Under the pieces are notes generated by a model. That model was not told the DNA's origin. It did no database searches and saw only the letters and a list, made by a program, of their open reading frames with translations. DNA of 46,367 bases, from the NCBI GenBank assembly GCA_025358555.1, contig JANYJD010000179.1, positions 1 through 46,367 of the forward strand. Direction: 5' to 3'. This document shows, one piece after another, positions 26,891 through 36,368 of this stretch. Each line of letters opens with the position of its first letter. Position 1 is the first letter of the stretch. A program made the position numbers and the translations under genes. This DNA is from Rhodoferax sp. (GTDB lineage Bacteria; Pseudomonadota; Gammaproteobacteria; Burkholderiales; Burkholderiaceae_C).

Positions 26891-28426
26891 ATGCTTGATG
26901 GCCTCTCCATGCTGGGCCATGCCTGGCTCGGCTTCCTCAATGTGCATTCCATCGCCTACGGGCTGGGCGGGGCGTTCATCGGCATCGTGATGGGCATTTT
27001 GCCGGGCCTGTCGGCTACGCTGTGCATTGCGCTGCTGACCACACTCACCATCAAGCTGCAAGCCAACGACGCGATTCTGATCCTGATCTGCTCTTACGTC
27101 GGCGCGTTGTATGGCGGCTCGCGCACGGCCATTCTGCTGAATATTCCCGGCACCGCTGCGAACGCCGCCTCGTGCGCCGACGGCTATGCGCTGGCGCTGC
27201 AAGGCCAGGCGGGCCGTGCCATTGGCATCGCCACCTCGGGCGCGTTCATGGGCACGCTCTTTGGCGTGCTGTGCCTGGCGATGTTCACGCCCACGCTGGC
27301 GGAGGTGGCGCTGTCGTTCGGCGCGTATGAGTTTTTCTGGCTGGCGCTGTTTGGCGTGGCCATGTCGGGCAGCATTGTGGGTGATGACCCGCTGAAGGGC
27401 TGGCTGATGGGCGCGCTCGGCCTGTTTGTGGCGCAAATGGGCCAGGAAGGCCTGTACGCGCACGACCGCTTCACGTTTGGCTGGGACGAGCTCGCAGGCG
27501 GCATATCGCTGATTCCCGCGCTGGTGGGAGCCTTTGGTTTTGCCGAGGTGCTGACTACCATGTCCGACCCCATCGAGCGCAAACTGATTGACGTGCGCGA
27601 CTCGGTGCTGCCGCGCTTTCGCGAGGTGGTGCAGTACTGGCGCACGGTGTTGCGCTCGGGCGTGATCGGTGTGCTCACCGGCCTGCTGCCCGGCGTGGGC
27701 GAAGACTCGGGCGCGTGGATGTCTTACGCCGCTGCCAAAGCTGCCAGCAAAGAGAAAGAGAAATTCGGCAAAGGCTCTATCGACGGCTTGATGGCGGCTG
27801 AAACGGGCGACATGGCCTCGATCCCCGGCCACATCATCCCCGCGCTGGCGCTGGGCATTCCGGGCTCGGCCCCGTCCGCCGTGCTGATGGCGGCCATGAT
27901 CATCCACGGCATCCAGCCCGGCCCCATGCTGCTGATCCAGCACCCGCAGTTTGTCTACGACGTGGTCGCCATGACCTCGCTGGCGACATTCACCATCCTG
28001 TTCTTTGGCCTGTTCATGGTGCGCCCGCTGATGCTGATCCTGCGCGTCAAACGCACGGTGCTGATGCCGATTGTGTTTTTGCTGTGCACGGTGGGCGCGT
28101 TTGCCAACGCCTCGCGGCTGTTTGACATTTACGCCATGCTGGTGATTGGCATTGGCGCGTTTTTTCTGCGCCGGCGCGGCTACCAGATGGCACCCTTCGT
28201 GCTGGGCCTGGTGCTGGGGCCGTTGCTGGACAAAAGCCTGCGGCGTGGGCTGGTGCTGTCTGACGGCAGCATTGCCCCCTTCTTCACACGCCCCATCTGC
28301 ATTGCCTTTGCCACCGTGACCATCTTCACCATCCTGCTGTACGTGCCGGCATTCAAGGCGCTGGTGCAGCGCACGAGCGGCGCACTGGGTTCGCTTGTCA
28401 AATCCATGTTGCCCCGGCGCGGCTAA
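26891..28426 (+). CDS. tctA: Tripartite tricarboxylate transporter large subunit TctA
   Basis: This 511-residue permease has the TctA hallmarks: an N-terminal GLGGAFIGIVMGILPGLSAT segment, the second glycine-rich repeat GVLTGLLPGVGEDSGAWMSY, and many transmembrane helices. It forms the sodium- or proton-coupled channel with TctB. It starts 18 bases after tctB. A large open frame on the opposite strand over this gene is a composition artefact. Confidence 0.95.
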   Translation: MLDGLSMLGHAWLGFLNVHSIAYGLGGAFIGIVMGILPGLSATLCIALLTTLTIKLQANDAILILICSYVGALYGGSRTAILLNIPGTAANAASCADGYALALQGQAGRAIGIATSGAFMGTLFGVLCLAMFTPTLAEVALSFGAYEFFWLALFGVAMSGSIVGDDPLKGWLMGALGLFVAQMGQEGLYAHDRFTFGWDELAGGISLIPALVGAFGFAEVLTTMSDPIERKLIDVRDSVLPRFREVVQYWRTVLRSGVIGVLTGLLPGVGEDSGAWMSYAAAKAASKEKEKFGKGSIDGLMAAETGDMASIPGHIIPALALGIPGSAPSAVLMAAMIIHGIQPGPMLLIQHPQFVYDVVAMTSLATFTILFFGLFMVRPLMLILRVKRTVLMPIVFLLCTVGAFANASRLFDIYAMLVIGIGAFFLRRRGYQMAPFVLGLVLGPLLDKSLRRGLVLSDGSIAPFFTRPICIAFATVTIFTILLYVPAFKALVQRTSGALGSLVKSMLPRRG

Positions 28427-28442
28427 ATCCCATGTTGGGCAA

Positions 28443-29288
28443 ATGATGCGAATATCTCTGTGCAATGAAGTGCTGGCCCATCTGCCGCTGGCGCAGCAGT
28501 GTGAGCTGGCGGCCAAGCTGGGCTACGACGGGCTGGAGATTGCCCCGTTCACCCTGAGCGACACACCTGAAAAAATCTCTGCTGGCGAGGCGGCCAACAT
28601 CCGAGCCACCGTAGCGTCATTCGGCCTGGTGGTCACCGGCCTGCACTGGCTGCTGGTCAAGCCCGGCGGGCTGTCGTTGACCGACCCAGACGCAGCACTG
28701 CGCGCACGCACGCTGGACGTGATGAAGCGGCTTACGGGCCTGTGCGCCGAGCTCGGCGGCGCGGTGCTGGTGCACGGCTCCCCCAAGCAGCGCCAGGTTG
28801 CGCCCGGTGACACCCATGCCACCGCCCTGGCGCGCCTGCAAGACGGCCTGGCTGAAGTGGCCAAGGCGGCAGCTTCCAACGGCGTGGTGTATTGCATTGA
28901 GCCGCTGTCGCATAAAGAGACTCAACTTCTAAACACCGTGGCGCAAGCGGCAGACCTGGTGCGCGCCATTAACCACCCGAACCTGCGCACCATGATTGAC
29001 TGCAGCGCTGCTGGCCTGAGCGAATCTGAATCCGTGCCCGATTTGATTGACCGATGGTTGCCCAGCGGCCTGATTGGCCACATCCAGGTCAACGACCCCA
29101 ACCGGCGCGGACCGGGCCAGGGAGCCATGAAATTTGCACCGATTCTGGCGGCGCTCCAGCGCAACCGCTACGCGGGCGTCATCGCCGTGGAGCCGTTTGA
29201 CTACGTGCCCGATGGTGCCGGGGTGGCGGCTTTCTCCATCGGGTATCTGAGGGGATTGACAGACGCGATGCACCCTGGGGTGGCCTGA
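28443..29288 (+). CDS. Sugar phosphate isomerase/epimerase-like TIM barrel 2
   Basis: This 281-residue protein is a metal-dependent TIM barrel of the xylose isomerase-like / AP-endonuclease-2 superfamily. Segments such as LGYDGLEIAPFTLS, VYCIEPLSHKE, TMIDCSAAG, GHIQVNDPNRRGPGQG and GVIAVEPFDY carry the expected glutamate, aspartate and histidine ligands. Two ATG codons (28443, 28446) are possible. It follows tctA by 16 bases and precedes the enolase-type gene by one base. It may epimerise or isomerise the substrate. Confidence 0.88.
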   Translation: MMRISLCNEVLAHLPLAQQCELAAKLGYDGLEIAPFTLSDTPEKISAGEAANIRATVASFGLVVTGLHWLLVKPGGLSLTDPDAALRARTLDVMKRLTGLCAELGGAVLVHGSPKQRQVAPGDTHATALARLQDGLAEVAKAAASNGVVYCIEPLSHKETQLLNTVAQAADLVRAINHPNLRTMIDCSAAGLSESESVPDLIDRWLPSGLIGHIQVNDPNRRGPGQGAMKFAPILAALQRNRYAGVIAVEPFDYVPDGAGVAAFSIGYLRGLTDAMHPGVA

Positions 29289-29289
29289 C

Positions 29290-30747
29290 ATGTCTGTGTC
29301 ATTTCGAATTGTTGAAATCGAGCTGCATGAGCGGCCCGTGGTGCTGCGCCTGCCGTTCCGTTTTGGCGTGGTCACGCTCACCGAATGCCCGCAGGCCTTT
29401 GCGCGCGCGCGCATTGAGCTGCCAGACGGCACAGGCCAGTGGGGCGCCAGCGCCGAGCTGATGGCGCCCAAGTGGTTTGACAAAAATCTGGCGCTCAGCA
29501 ACGAAGACAACTTCAACCAGTTGCGCGACGTGTTGAGGCTGGCGCGCGAGGCCTACCTGTCTGACAGCAGCGCGGCCAGCGCTTTCGGCCATTTCGCGCG
29601 CCACCATGGCGCCCATCTGGCTGCCAGCACGCAGCGCGGCTACAACCCGTTGCTGGCAAGCTATGGCCCAGCGCTGGTAGACCGCGCCGTGCTGGACGCC
29701 CTGTGCCGGGCTGGCGGCACATCTTTTTACGCGGCCATGCGGGGCAACTTGGCAGGCATTGGCCCGCTGCGGCGTGAGTTTGCAGGCATCGATTTCGACC
29801 GCTTTCTCGCTGCTCTGTCACCCGCTGCCAGCATCGAAGCGCGCCACACCGTCGGGCTGGTGGACGCCATCACAGCAGCTGATTTAAAGGCGCCCGTGAA
29901 TGACGGCCTGCCCGAAACGTTCGAAGACGTGGTCAACGTTTATGGCCACCGCTATTTCAAGCTCAAGGTAGCTGGAAACATTGCCGCCGACATTGCCCGC
30001 TTGGCCGCCATAGCCGCCGTGCTGGACCGGCTGGCCGCACCTTATTTCATCTCGCTGGACGGCAACGAACAGTACGCTGATGCAGGGGGCGTGGCCGAAC
30101 TGATGGCCCGCATCCGCGCCACGGCTGCGCTGGCGCGGCTGCATGAGTCCATCCTGTTCATCGAGCAGCCGATTGCACGCAAGCTGGCGCTGGACGTAGA
30201 CCTGCGCAAGGTAGACCTGGGCAAACCGGTAATCATTGATGAGTCTGACGGCGAACTCGACACCTTTGTGCAGGCGCGTGACAAAGGCTACGCGGGTGTC
30301 TCATCCAAGACCTGCAAAGGCATCTACAAATCAATGCTCAACGCTGCCCGCTGCGTGGTCTGGAATGCCGGTGGACCACCAACGCCAACCTCAAAACCCA
30401 AATCAACAAGCCACTCAACCCACTACTTCATGTCAGCCGAAGACCTGACCACGCAAGCGGGCCTGTCGGTGCAGCAAGACCTGGCTCTGGTCAACCTGCT
30501 GGGCATCACCCACGTGGAGCGCAACGGCCACCATTACGTCAATGGCATGGCCGCGCTACCCGTGCAAGAGCAGCAGGATTTTCTGGCGACGCACCCGGAT
30601 GTTTATGAGCGTTCCTGCGGCGCTGTGCGGCTCAGAATTCGCGATGGCCGCATTGCGCTGGGTTCGCTGGATTGCGCGGGTTTTGCAAGTGGTGCGATGC
30701 CAGATCTCGGGAAAATGGCTACAATTTCCGATAAAATCGGGCTGTAG
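29290..30747 (+). CDS. Enolase-superfamily dehydratase/racemase-like protein
   Basis: This 485-residue protein resembles the mandelate racemase/muconate lactonising group of the enolase superfamily. The barrel shows the YFKLKVAG lysine region, the metal ligands in SLDGNEQYAD, FIEQPIAR and VIIDESDGELDTF, and GVSSKTCKGIYKSM with a second lysine. Such enzymes remove a proton next to a carboxylate, for example in sugar acid dehydration. It is longer than the usual 370-400 residues, with an N-terminal insertion-rich domain. Its last residues, DKIGL, and stop are encoded by a dispersed repeat. Confidence 0.85.
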   Translation: MSVSFRIVEIELHERPVVLRLPFRFGVVTLTECPQAFARARIELPDGTGQWGASAELMAPKWFDKNLALSNEDNFNQLRDVLRLAREAYLSDSSAASAFGHFARHHGAHLAASTQRGYNPLLASYGPALVDRAVLDALCRAGGTSFYAAMRGNLAGIGPLRREFAGIDFDRFLAALSPAASIEARHTVGLVDAITAADLKAPVNDGLPETFEDVVNVYGHRYFKLKVAGNIAADIARLAAIAAVLDRLAAPYFISLDGNEQYADAGGVAELMARIRATAALARLHESILFIEQPIARKLALDVDLRKVDLGKPVIIDESDGELDTFVQARDKGYAGVSSKTCKGIYKSMLNAARCVVWNAGGPPTPTSKPKSTSHSTHYFMSAEDLTTQAGLSVQQDLALVNLLGITHVERNGHHYVNGMAALPVQEQQDFLATHPDVYERSCGAVRLRIRDGRIALGSLDCAGFASGAMPDLGKMATISDKIGL

Positions 30748-30775
30748 CCCTTGTCCAATATGCATAGGTAGCTAT
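30731..30775 (+). repeat. Dispersed intergenic repeat, copy 3
   Basis: The copy reads ataaaatcgggctgtagccc then ttgtccaatatgcataggta. Its TAG inside ggctgtagccc is the stop codon of the enolase-type gene. The same arrangement recurs at the AraC gene near 38690. Confidence 0.7.
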
Positions 30776-30857
30776 GTTTACTATAGCGTCCATCACTGGG
30801 GCCGCCAATCCGTGAAAATGCGCTGCCTGTGAGCTGCAACTTGGGCAAGCCAAAAAA

Positions 30858-30974
30858 TCACATGCCCCACCGCATCGCGGGGGTGTGCACCTTGGCATCC
30901 CACAGCGACAAAATCTCGGCACTGGCGACCGTCACGGTAATGGAGCAACCGGCCATTTCCATTGAGGTGACTTA
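30858..30974 (-). pseudogene. Dihydroxyacetone kinase (DhaK-type) C-terminal remnant
   Basis: On the minus strand 38 codons between two stops read VTSMEMAGCSITVTV, then LSLWDAKVHTPAMRWGM and TGA. This matches the end of DhaK/DAK-type kinases, which finish with SLEMAGCS and LWDAPVHTPALRWG-like sequence. A TAA lies directly before it and nothing upstream continues the gene, so it is a fossil. It hints that a triose kinase once belonged to this sugar cluster. Confidence 0.65.
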
Positions 30975-31010
30975 AGAGCCAGTCAAATCAGCATTGATGC
31001 AGTTGGATTG

Positions 31011-32000
31011 CTACTTAGCAGCGGCAACAGCAGTATCAAGCGGTGGCGCTTCGGTATTCGCCACAAACCATTCCGGCACCGCTGGCCCCCACAGGTAAAA
31101 CGAATCCTCAGGTGGAAAATCGCCCGCAATCCAGTCGGTGGTGGAGGGCACAAAGTCGATGTCGAACGAATATTCGGCGAAGCTGCCCCAGGGGTCGCGG
31201 GCGTAGTAAAAATAGTTGGAGCCCAGCACGTGGCGGCCCACACCCCAGCCGTCGGGGTAACCGGCGGCGCGCAGCTGCTCGCTGCCCTCGCCTACTTCGT
31301 CCAGGCTGCCCACGTCCCAGCTCGTGTGGTGCAAACCGGCGGCGCTGGACTGAACAAACGCCAGCAGGTGGTGGTCGCTGCCATGCGGCGTGTGCATGAA
31401 GGCCACCAAGCCGCCAGAGCGGTCTGACAGCCGCAGGCCCAGCATGCTTTGGCCAAATTCAATCATGCGGGACACGTCCGGGCTGAACAGCAAAACATGA
31501 GACAGCCAGCGTGGCCGCACCTGGCTGGATTGGCTGCGCATGGGTGCTGATGCGTCCTTGCGGGGCAGGCCGCGCGGCGTGCTTCTGGGTGTTTTCTGGT
31601 TGGGCGATACCTTGTCTGCCACGACCAGGTGGATGACTACGCCGTCGGGGCTGCGCAGCCAAAGGCCTCCCACGTTGCCAAGTGCAGCGGCCATCGGGTG
31701 CGGCGCACAGCCCAAGCCCGAGGCTTCGATTTTCTGTTTGAACGCGGCTTCGTCCTGCCCATAAATGCCGAAGCTGAGGTACTGCAACGCTTTGGGTTGG
31801 CCGTTTGCCACCACGCTCATCCAGCAGTGGGGGTGCCCGTGGGTGTAGAGATCGACGCGCGGGCCGTGCTGAGAATCCGAGCTTTTCACGTCCATTCCAA
31901 ACGCTGTGTAGAACTTCTGCGCGGGTTCAATTTCTGGCACCGTGAAGACGATGCGCTCAACGGAGTGAACGGCGGTGACGCCAGTGCGGGGCAATGTCAT
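31011..32000 (-). CDS. VOC-family ring-cleavage-like dioxygenase
   Basis: This 329-residue protein has two vicinal-oxygen-chelate modules (about residues 10-130 and 160-285), the layout of extradiol catechol dioxygenases. In the second module the probable iron ligands are histidine in LSHVLLFS, histidine in AGLHHTSWDV and glutamate in FAEYSFDIDF. A proline/serine-rich linker joins the modules. It lies 67 bases after the FAD monooxygenase on the same strand, a pairing used to hydroxylate and then open aromatic rings. The exact substrate is unknown. Confidence 0.88.
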   Translation of the reverse strand: MTLPRTGVTAVHSVERIVFTVPEIEPAQKFYTAFGMDVKSSDSQHGPRVDLYTHGHPHCWMSVVANGQPKALQYLSFGIYGQDEAAFKQKIEASGLGCAPHPMAAALGNVGGLWLRSPDGVVIHLVVADKVSPNQKTPRSTPRGLPRKDASAPMRSQSSQVRPRWLSHVLLFSPDVSRMIEFGQSMLGLRLSDRSGGLVAFMHTPHGSDHHLLAFVQSSAAGLHHTSWDVGSLDEVGEGSEQLRAAGYPDGWGVGRHVLGSNYFYYARDPWGSFAEYSFDIDFVPSTTDWIAGDFPPEDSFYLWGPAVPEWFVANTEAPPLDTAVAAAK

Positions 32001-32067
32001 ATCTCATCCTTTTTCTGGGTTGCAATGTTGTACTGATTTGGCCTGCTCAAAGGAACCACAGTCAAAC

Positions 32068-33879
32068 TCATTTGGCCTTTGCGAAAGCCGGTTCATGTTG
32101 CTGTGCCAGTGATGATGATATCGCCCGGCCGCACGCCAAGGCCAGCAGCGCACCAGCATCGGCGCCCGCGTCGCCGCGCCAGGCCACGTGGTGGTCCGGG
32201 CGGATCAGCACGCGTTCTGCGCCATACAGCGCGCGGGCTTGCGCGCAGTCGCAATGCAGCACATCAAGCGGTATGCCAAGGCCAGCGGCGGCTTCTTTCC
32301 AAGCGTTGACATCAGCAGACTCAAACGCATTCGCCTCCAAACCCGAAGCTCGCCGAGTCGCGTGCCCGGCAGCGCCCGCATCGTCGAAACACAGCAACGT
32401 GAAGTCGCGCCCAAACAAATCAAAAATCGATTTGCCATCCAGCCAGATGTGCGGCGCGCGCGCGCCGGGCCTGGCGTCGGGCAGGTACTCGTTTGGCAGA
32501 TCTGCCGGGGGCGGCGTTTCCTCAGATGCCACGATGGGGCTGCCCTCGTACCGCAAGCCGAGTTGCAAGCCTGGAATGTTGAATTCATTGCGCACATGCT
32601 TGCTCAGCGCCTGCCCCAGCTGCTGGCGCACCGCGTCGGCATCGGCACCCGGCGCGTCCACATTGGCGGGCACATTGATGATGCCAATGCTGTCGGCCAT
32701 GGCGCGGGCAAACGCGGTGTTGCGGTGGGCAATCGGCTTGCGTTCGGCCTCGTAAGAATGCAGCAGTGTGTCTGGTGCCCAGCCCTTCATCACCGCCGCC
32801 AGCTTCCAGCCCAGGTTGACGGCGTCGTCCACACTGGTGTTGTAGCCCATGCCGGCGGTGGGCGTGAAAAGATGCGCGGCGTCGCCAGCGATGAATGCGC
32901 GGCCTTGCGAAAATTGGTCGGCCACCAGCGTGAACCCGGCGTTCCACGGCGCTACCGCAATCAGGTCAAACTCAAATGCGCAACCCACGGCAGCAAACAT
33001 GGCCGCTTTGAAATCGACCGTCTCAGGCGTCTGCCCCGGTTTGAGCTGCAGGCAAAACAGAAACTTGTCAACCCCGTCAATCGCAATCAGCAAGCCGCGT
33101 TGCACGGCATTCACAGCCCAATACATCCAGGCGGGCGACTTGCCCAAGGCGCTGTACATGCTGCTCGATGTGAAATAAACCGACAGCATCAGCCCGCCAA
33201 AAAAATCACGCGATTCTTCACTCAAGCCGCTGTAGCGGATGCCGCAGGTTTTGCGCACCAGGCTGCGCGGGCCGTCGCAGCCCACAACGTAGCGCGCCGT
33301 CAAATCGAAAGTGTCACCCGTGGTGCTGCTGCGCGCCGCCAGCGTAACCTGCTGCGTGTCCATGGTGATGGACTGCGCCTGCGCACCCAGCATGAGGTTG
33401 ACACTGGGGTACTGCTGCGCCCGCCTGCGCAGCACGGGCTCAATCAGCATTTGCTGGCAACGGTGCGGCAGTTCGGGCGTGGGCCAATGCTCTTCGCCAT
33501 AGTCGCCAAACGCCGACTGGCTGAGGGCCTGGCTGCGCGACGGGATGGCAAACCGCGTCAGTTCCCGGCCCACCAGGGTGGTGCAATAGACGATGTCTTG
33601 CGGATAGTCGGCAACCAGCCCCAACTGGCGGATCTCATTGGCAAAACCACGGCGGCGGTAGTGCTCCATGGTGCGCGACGAGGTGGCATTGGCTTTGGGA
33701 AAATCGGGCTCCGCCACGTCTTCTTCCAGCACCACGCAGTTGACGCCCCGGCAGCCCAGCTCGATGGCCAGCATCAGGCCCGCCGGGCCGCCGCCCACGA
33801 TGGCGACATCGGTCGATTTCGTGGCAACGCAGGTTATGTTCATTGCAACGTCGCTTGATTTCATGCCGTGTTTCCCCAA
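32068..33879 (-). CDS. FAD-dependent aromatic monooxygenase (MhpA/PheA-like)
   Basis: This 603-residue flavoprotein hydroxylase has the dinucleotide fold VAIVGGGPAGLMLAIELGCR near residues 25-45, the DG motif in VVGCDGPRSLVRK and the GD motif in AFIAGDAAHLFTPTAGMGYN. These are the three fingerprints of class A phenol-type hydroxylases. The C-terminal 150 residues form the thioredoxin-like domain found in longer members. A start further in (MKSSDV or MNITCV) is possible. With the VOC dioxygenase downstream it suggests a small aromatic degradation unit. Confidence 0.9.
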   Translation of the reverse strand: MGKHGMKSSDVAMNITCVATKSTDVAIVGGGPAGLMLAIELGCRGVNCVVLEEDVAEPDFPKANATSSRTMEHYRRRGFANEIRQLGLVADYPQDIVYCTTLVGRELTRFAIPSRSQALSQSAFGDYGEEHWPTPELPHRCQQMLIEPVLRRRAQQYPSVNLMLGAQAQSITMDTQQVTLAARSSTTGDTFDLTARYVVGCDGPRSLVRKTCGIRYSGLSEESRDFFGGLMLSVYFTSSSMYSALGKSPAWMYWAVNAVQRGLLIAIDGVDKFLFCLQLKPGQTPETVDFKAAMFAAVGCAFEFDLIAVAPWNAGFTLVADQFSQGRAFIAGDAAHLFTPTAGMGYNTSVDDAVNLGWKLAAVMKGWAPDTLLHSYEAERKPIAHRNTAFARAMADSIGIINVPANVDAPGADADAVRQQLGQALSKHVRNEFNIPGLQLGLRYEGSPIVASEETPPPADLPNEYLPDARPGARAPHIWLDGKSIFDLFGRDFTLLCFDDAGAAGHATRRASGLEANAFESADVNAWKEAAAGLGIPLDVLHCDCAQARALYGAERVLIRPDHHVAWRGDAGADAGALLALACGRAISSSLAQQHEPAFAKAK

Positions 33880-33991
33880 AATTAATGTGCCCTGAAGTGT
33901 CGATTACTTTGGCCAATGGTATTTGAGCTGGAGCGCTTTTCAAAGAAAGCAATTTCAGTTGCCCGATGCCCAGCTTGCATCACCCCGGACT

Positions 33992-36334
33992 TCACTGAGT
34001 ATCGAGCGGCGCCAGCAGCCCCCGCAAATCCGCCTCGCTGAATTTGACAGCGCCCTGCCCATCAACACCCAGCACGCCCTGCACCAACGCAGTCTTGCGC
34101 GCCTGCAGCTCCAGCATGCGGTCTTCAATGCTGCCCTGCACCACCAGCTTGTAAACAAACACCGGCTGGTCTTGCCCGATGCGGTGGGCGCGGGCTGTGG
34201 CCTGCTGCTCGACGGCTGGGTTCCACCACGGGTCCACATGGATCACTGAGTCGGCCGCCGTGAGGTTCAGGCCCAGACCACCGGCCTTGAGGCTGACCAG
34301 AAATATCGGCACAAAACCGGCCTGAAACTGGGTAACCAATGCACCGCGTTTGGCGGGCGGCGTCTTTCCCGTCAGCGCCAGCCACGGCAGTTGCAGCGCG
34401 TCCAGCTCCGGTTCAATCAGCGTCAGCATTTCAGTGAACTGCGAAAAAACCAGCACGCGCCGCCCCTCTTTCACCAGCGCGGGCAGCAGCGTCATCAGCA
34501 GCTCCAGCTTGGCGCGCTCCATGGTGGCGGGCATCTTGGTACCCTTGATCAAATACGGGTCGCAGCACACCTGGCGCAGCTTCAGCAACGCATCCAGAAT
34601 GCTGATTTGCGCACCCTTGAAGTGCGTGCGGGCCAGCAACCGGCGCACCTGCGTGTCTGCCGCCACGCGCACACTTTCGTACAAGTCGCGCTGCAGGCCT
34701 TGCAATTGCACACGGTGAATCATTTCGGTCACCGGTTGCAGCTCGGGTGCTACATCTTCCTTGCGTCGGCGCATGATGAAGGGGCGCACGCGCTGCGCCA
34801 GCAACTGGGCGCGCAGCGTCTCACCATTGACCTCAATCGGCTTTCGCCACAACCGTTGGAAGCTTCGCGAATCACCCAGAAAGCCGGGCATCAAAAAATC
34901 AAACTGCGCCCACAGCTCGCCCAAATGGTTTTCAAGCGGCGTGCCAGTCAGGCACAGGCGATGTCGGGCTTTAAGTCGCCGCACGGCGCGGGCGCTGCGA
35001 CTGGCGGCGTTTTTGACGGACTGGGCCTCGTCAAGGATCAGCAGATGAAACGGCTGCGCCGCCAGCGCCCGCACATCGCGCCACAGCAGCGCGAAAGTGG
35101 TCAACACCACATCAAAGCCGGCCATGCGGACAAAGTCTTGGGCGCGTTTGGGGCCCTGTAGCGTGAGCACGCGCAACGCAGGCGCCATTCGGGTCGCTTC
35201 TGCCTGCCAGTTGAACACCAGTGACGTTGGCACAACCACCAGCGCGGGCAGGTCCAGCCGCCCCTGCTGTTTTTCAATCAGCAAATGCGCCAAGGTCTGC
35301 GCCGTTTTGCCCAGGCCCATGTCGTCAGCCAATATGCCCGCCAGATTGTTCTGCCGCAGGTACTGCAGCCAGGCCACGCCTTGCAACTGGTAGGTCCGCA
35401 GCGTGATGCCCAAGCCCTCGGGGGCGCAGATGCTTTGCGGGCTGCCCGTGCCACGCAGGCGCAGCGCCAGGCTCTGCAAGCCCTCGTCGCCTTGCAACTG
35501 CCACGCACCGTTTGGGCCAGCCCGCCTGGCCTGGTCACTGTCAAGGCTCTGGCGCAGCGCGTCGATTCGAACGGCATCCCACTGAGATAGCACCAGTGGA
35601 CCGTCTTTGCGGCGCGGGTCGGTCAGCAAATCCAGCATCGCGCTGACGATTTTTTTCAGCGGCTGGGCCGGTGCGTCAATGCGCTTGCCGCCCGGTGCAC
35701 GCAGCGTAATCACCGCATCATCTTCGATAGCGTTCATCTGCCGGGCGTTCAGCCAGCGGCCATCGCGCTTGAGCAGGTCGGCCAATAGTGGCGCCAGATC
35801 CAGCATCTGGCCTTCTATCTCAACCCCAAGGCTGATCAGCCACGAGCCCTCACGCCGCGCCAGGCTGAGGCGGCAGTCTTGCACCGGTACGCTGGCGTGC
35901 GCAAAACCGGGCTGTGCCACCACTTGCCAGCGACGCGCTTGCAAGAGTGGTACTTGCTCAGCCCAGAAATCCGAAAATTGCGCTTCCTGCGGCAGAGTCC
36001 ACAGGGGCCACAGGGGCCACAGCGGCGCCGCAGAGCCGCTTGCGAGCGTTAAATCATCGCCGCGCCATTGCAGCACGCCAGGTGGCAGTTGTTGAAACCC
36101 GAGCTCGAGCAAGTGTGCTTGCGCCGTTGCATGCCCGTCACCGGTAGCAGGCGCTTGCAAATGCGCCACCGTGACGCTGTCACCCCTGGGCGCAAATTTC
36201 AGCGGCGGCAAGCCAAATCCGCGCATGCCCAACAGCCCGTCACCCCGGCCCAGCGTGCGCAGCGTGAGGCGCGGTTGCACCGTCTCGCGCGCGACCGCAT
36301 TCAGCAACTTGCTACTCAATGCCTCGCCACCCAC
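33992..36334 (-). CDS. SNF2-family DEAD/DEAH-type helicase
   Basis: This 780-residue protein has a SNF2/HepA helicase core: Walker A in ILADDMGLGKTAQTLAHL, a DEAQ box in LLILDEAQSVKN, LCLTGTPLENHLGELW, VLVFSQFTEMLTLIE and the final VDPWWNPAVEQQATARAHR motif VI region. Members are DNA translocases that remodel protein-DNA complexes. The N-terminal 300 residues are poorly conserved and contain a 9-base tandem repeat giving WPLWPLW. No SWIM zinc finger is seen. The start is GTG at 36334, 34 bases after the MFS gene. Confidence 0.9.
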   Translation of the reverse strand: MGGEALSSKLLNAVARETVQPRLTLRTLGRGDGLLGMRGFGLPPLKFAPRGDSVTVAHLQAPATGDGHATAQAHLLELGFQQLPPGVLQWRGDDLTLASGSAAPLWPLWPLWTLPQEAQFSDFWAEQVPLLQARRWQVVAQPGFAHASVPVQDCRLSLARREGSWLISLGVEIEGQMLDLAPLLADLLKRDGRWLNARQMNAIEDDAVITLRAPGGKRIDAPAQPLKKIVSAMLDLLTDPRRKDGPLVLSQWDAVRIDALRQSLDSDQARRAGPNGAWQLQGDEGLQSLALRLRGTGSPQSICAPEGLGITLRTYQLQGVAWLQYLRQNNLAGILADDMGLGKTAQTLAHLLIEKQQGRLDLPALVVVPTSLVFNWQAEATRMAPALRVLTLQGPKRAQDFVRMAGFDVVLTTFALLWRDVRALAAQPFHLLILDEAQSVKNAASRSARAVRRLKARHRLCLTGTPLENHLGELWAQFDFLMPGFLGDSRSFQRLWRKPIEVNGETLRAQLLAQRVRPFIMRRRKEDVAPELQPVTEMIHRVQLQGLQRDLYESVRVAADTQVRRLLARTHFKGAQISILDALLKLRQVCCDPYLIKGTKMPATMERAKLELLMTLLPALVKEGRRVLVFSQFTEMLTLIEPELDALQLPWLALTGKTPPAKRGALVTQFQAGFVPIFLVSLKAGGLGLNLTAADSVIHVDPWWNPAVEQQATARAHRIGQDQPVFVYKLVVQGSIEDRMLELQARKTALVQGVLGVDGQGAVKFSEADLRGLLAPLDTQ

Positions 36335-36368
36335 AGGCCGCAGTCAAAACCAGCCAACCAGCCCCCGC

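Noticed and set aside
26579-28516. A 645-codon open frame on the minus strand opposite tctB and tctA
   Set aside because: Its sequence is His/Gln/Arg-rich with no family motif, while the plus strand has clear TctB and TctA. It is a high-GC shadow.
32188-33858. A 556-codon open frame on the plus strand opposite the FAD monooxygenase
   Set aside because: The minus strand carries all three flavin hydroxylase fingerprints. The opposite frame has no recognisable domain.
36000-36026. Nine-base tandem repeat (cacaggggc) in the SNF2 gene
   Set aside because: It gives WPLWPLW in a poorly conserved N-terminal region and is too short to suggest more than slippage.
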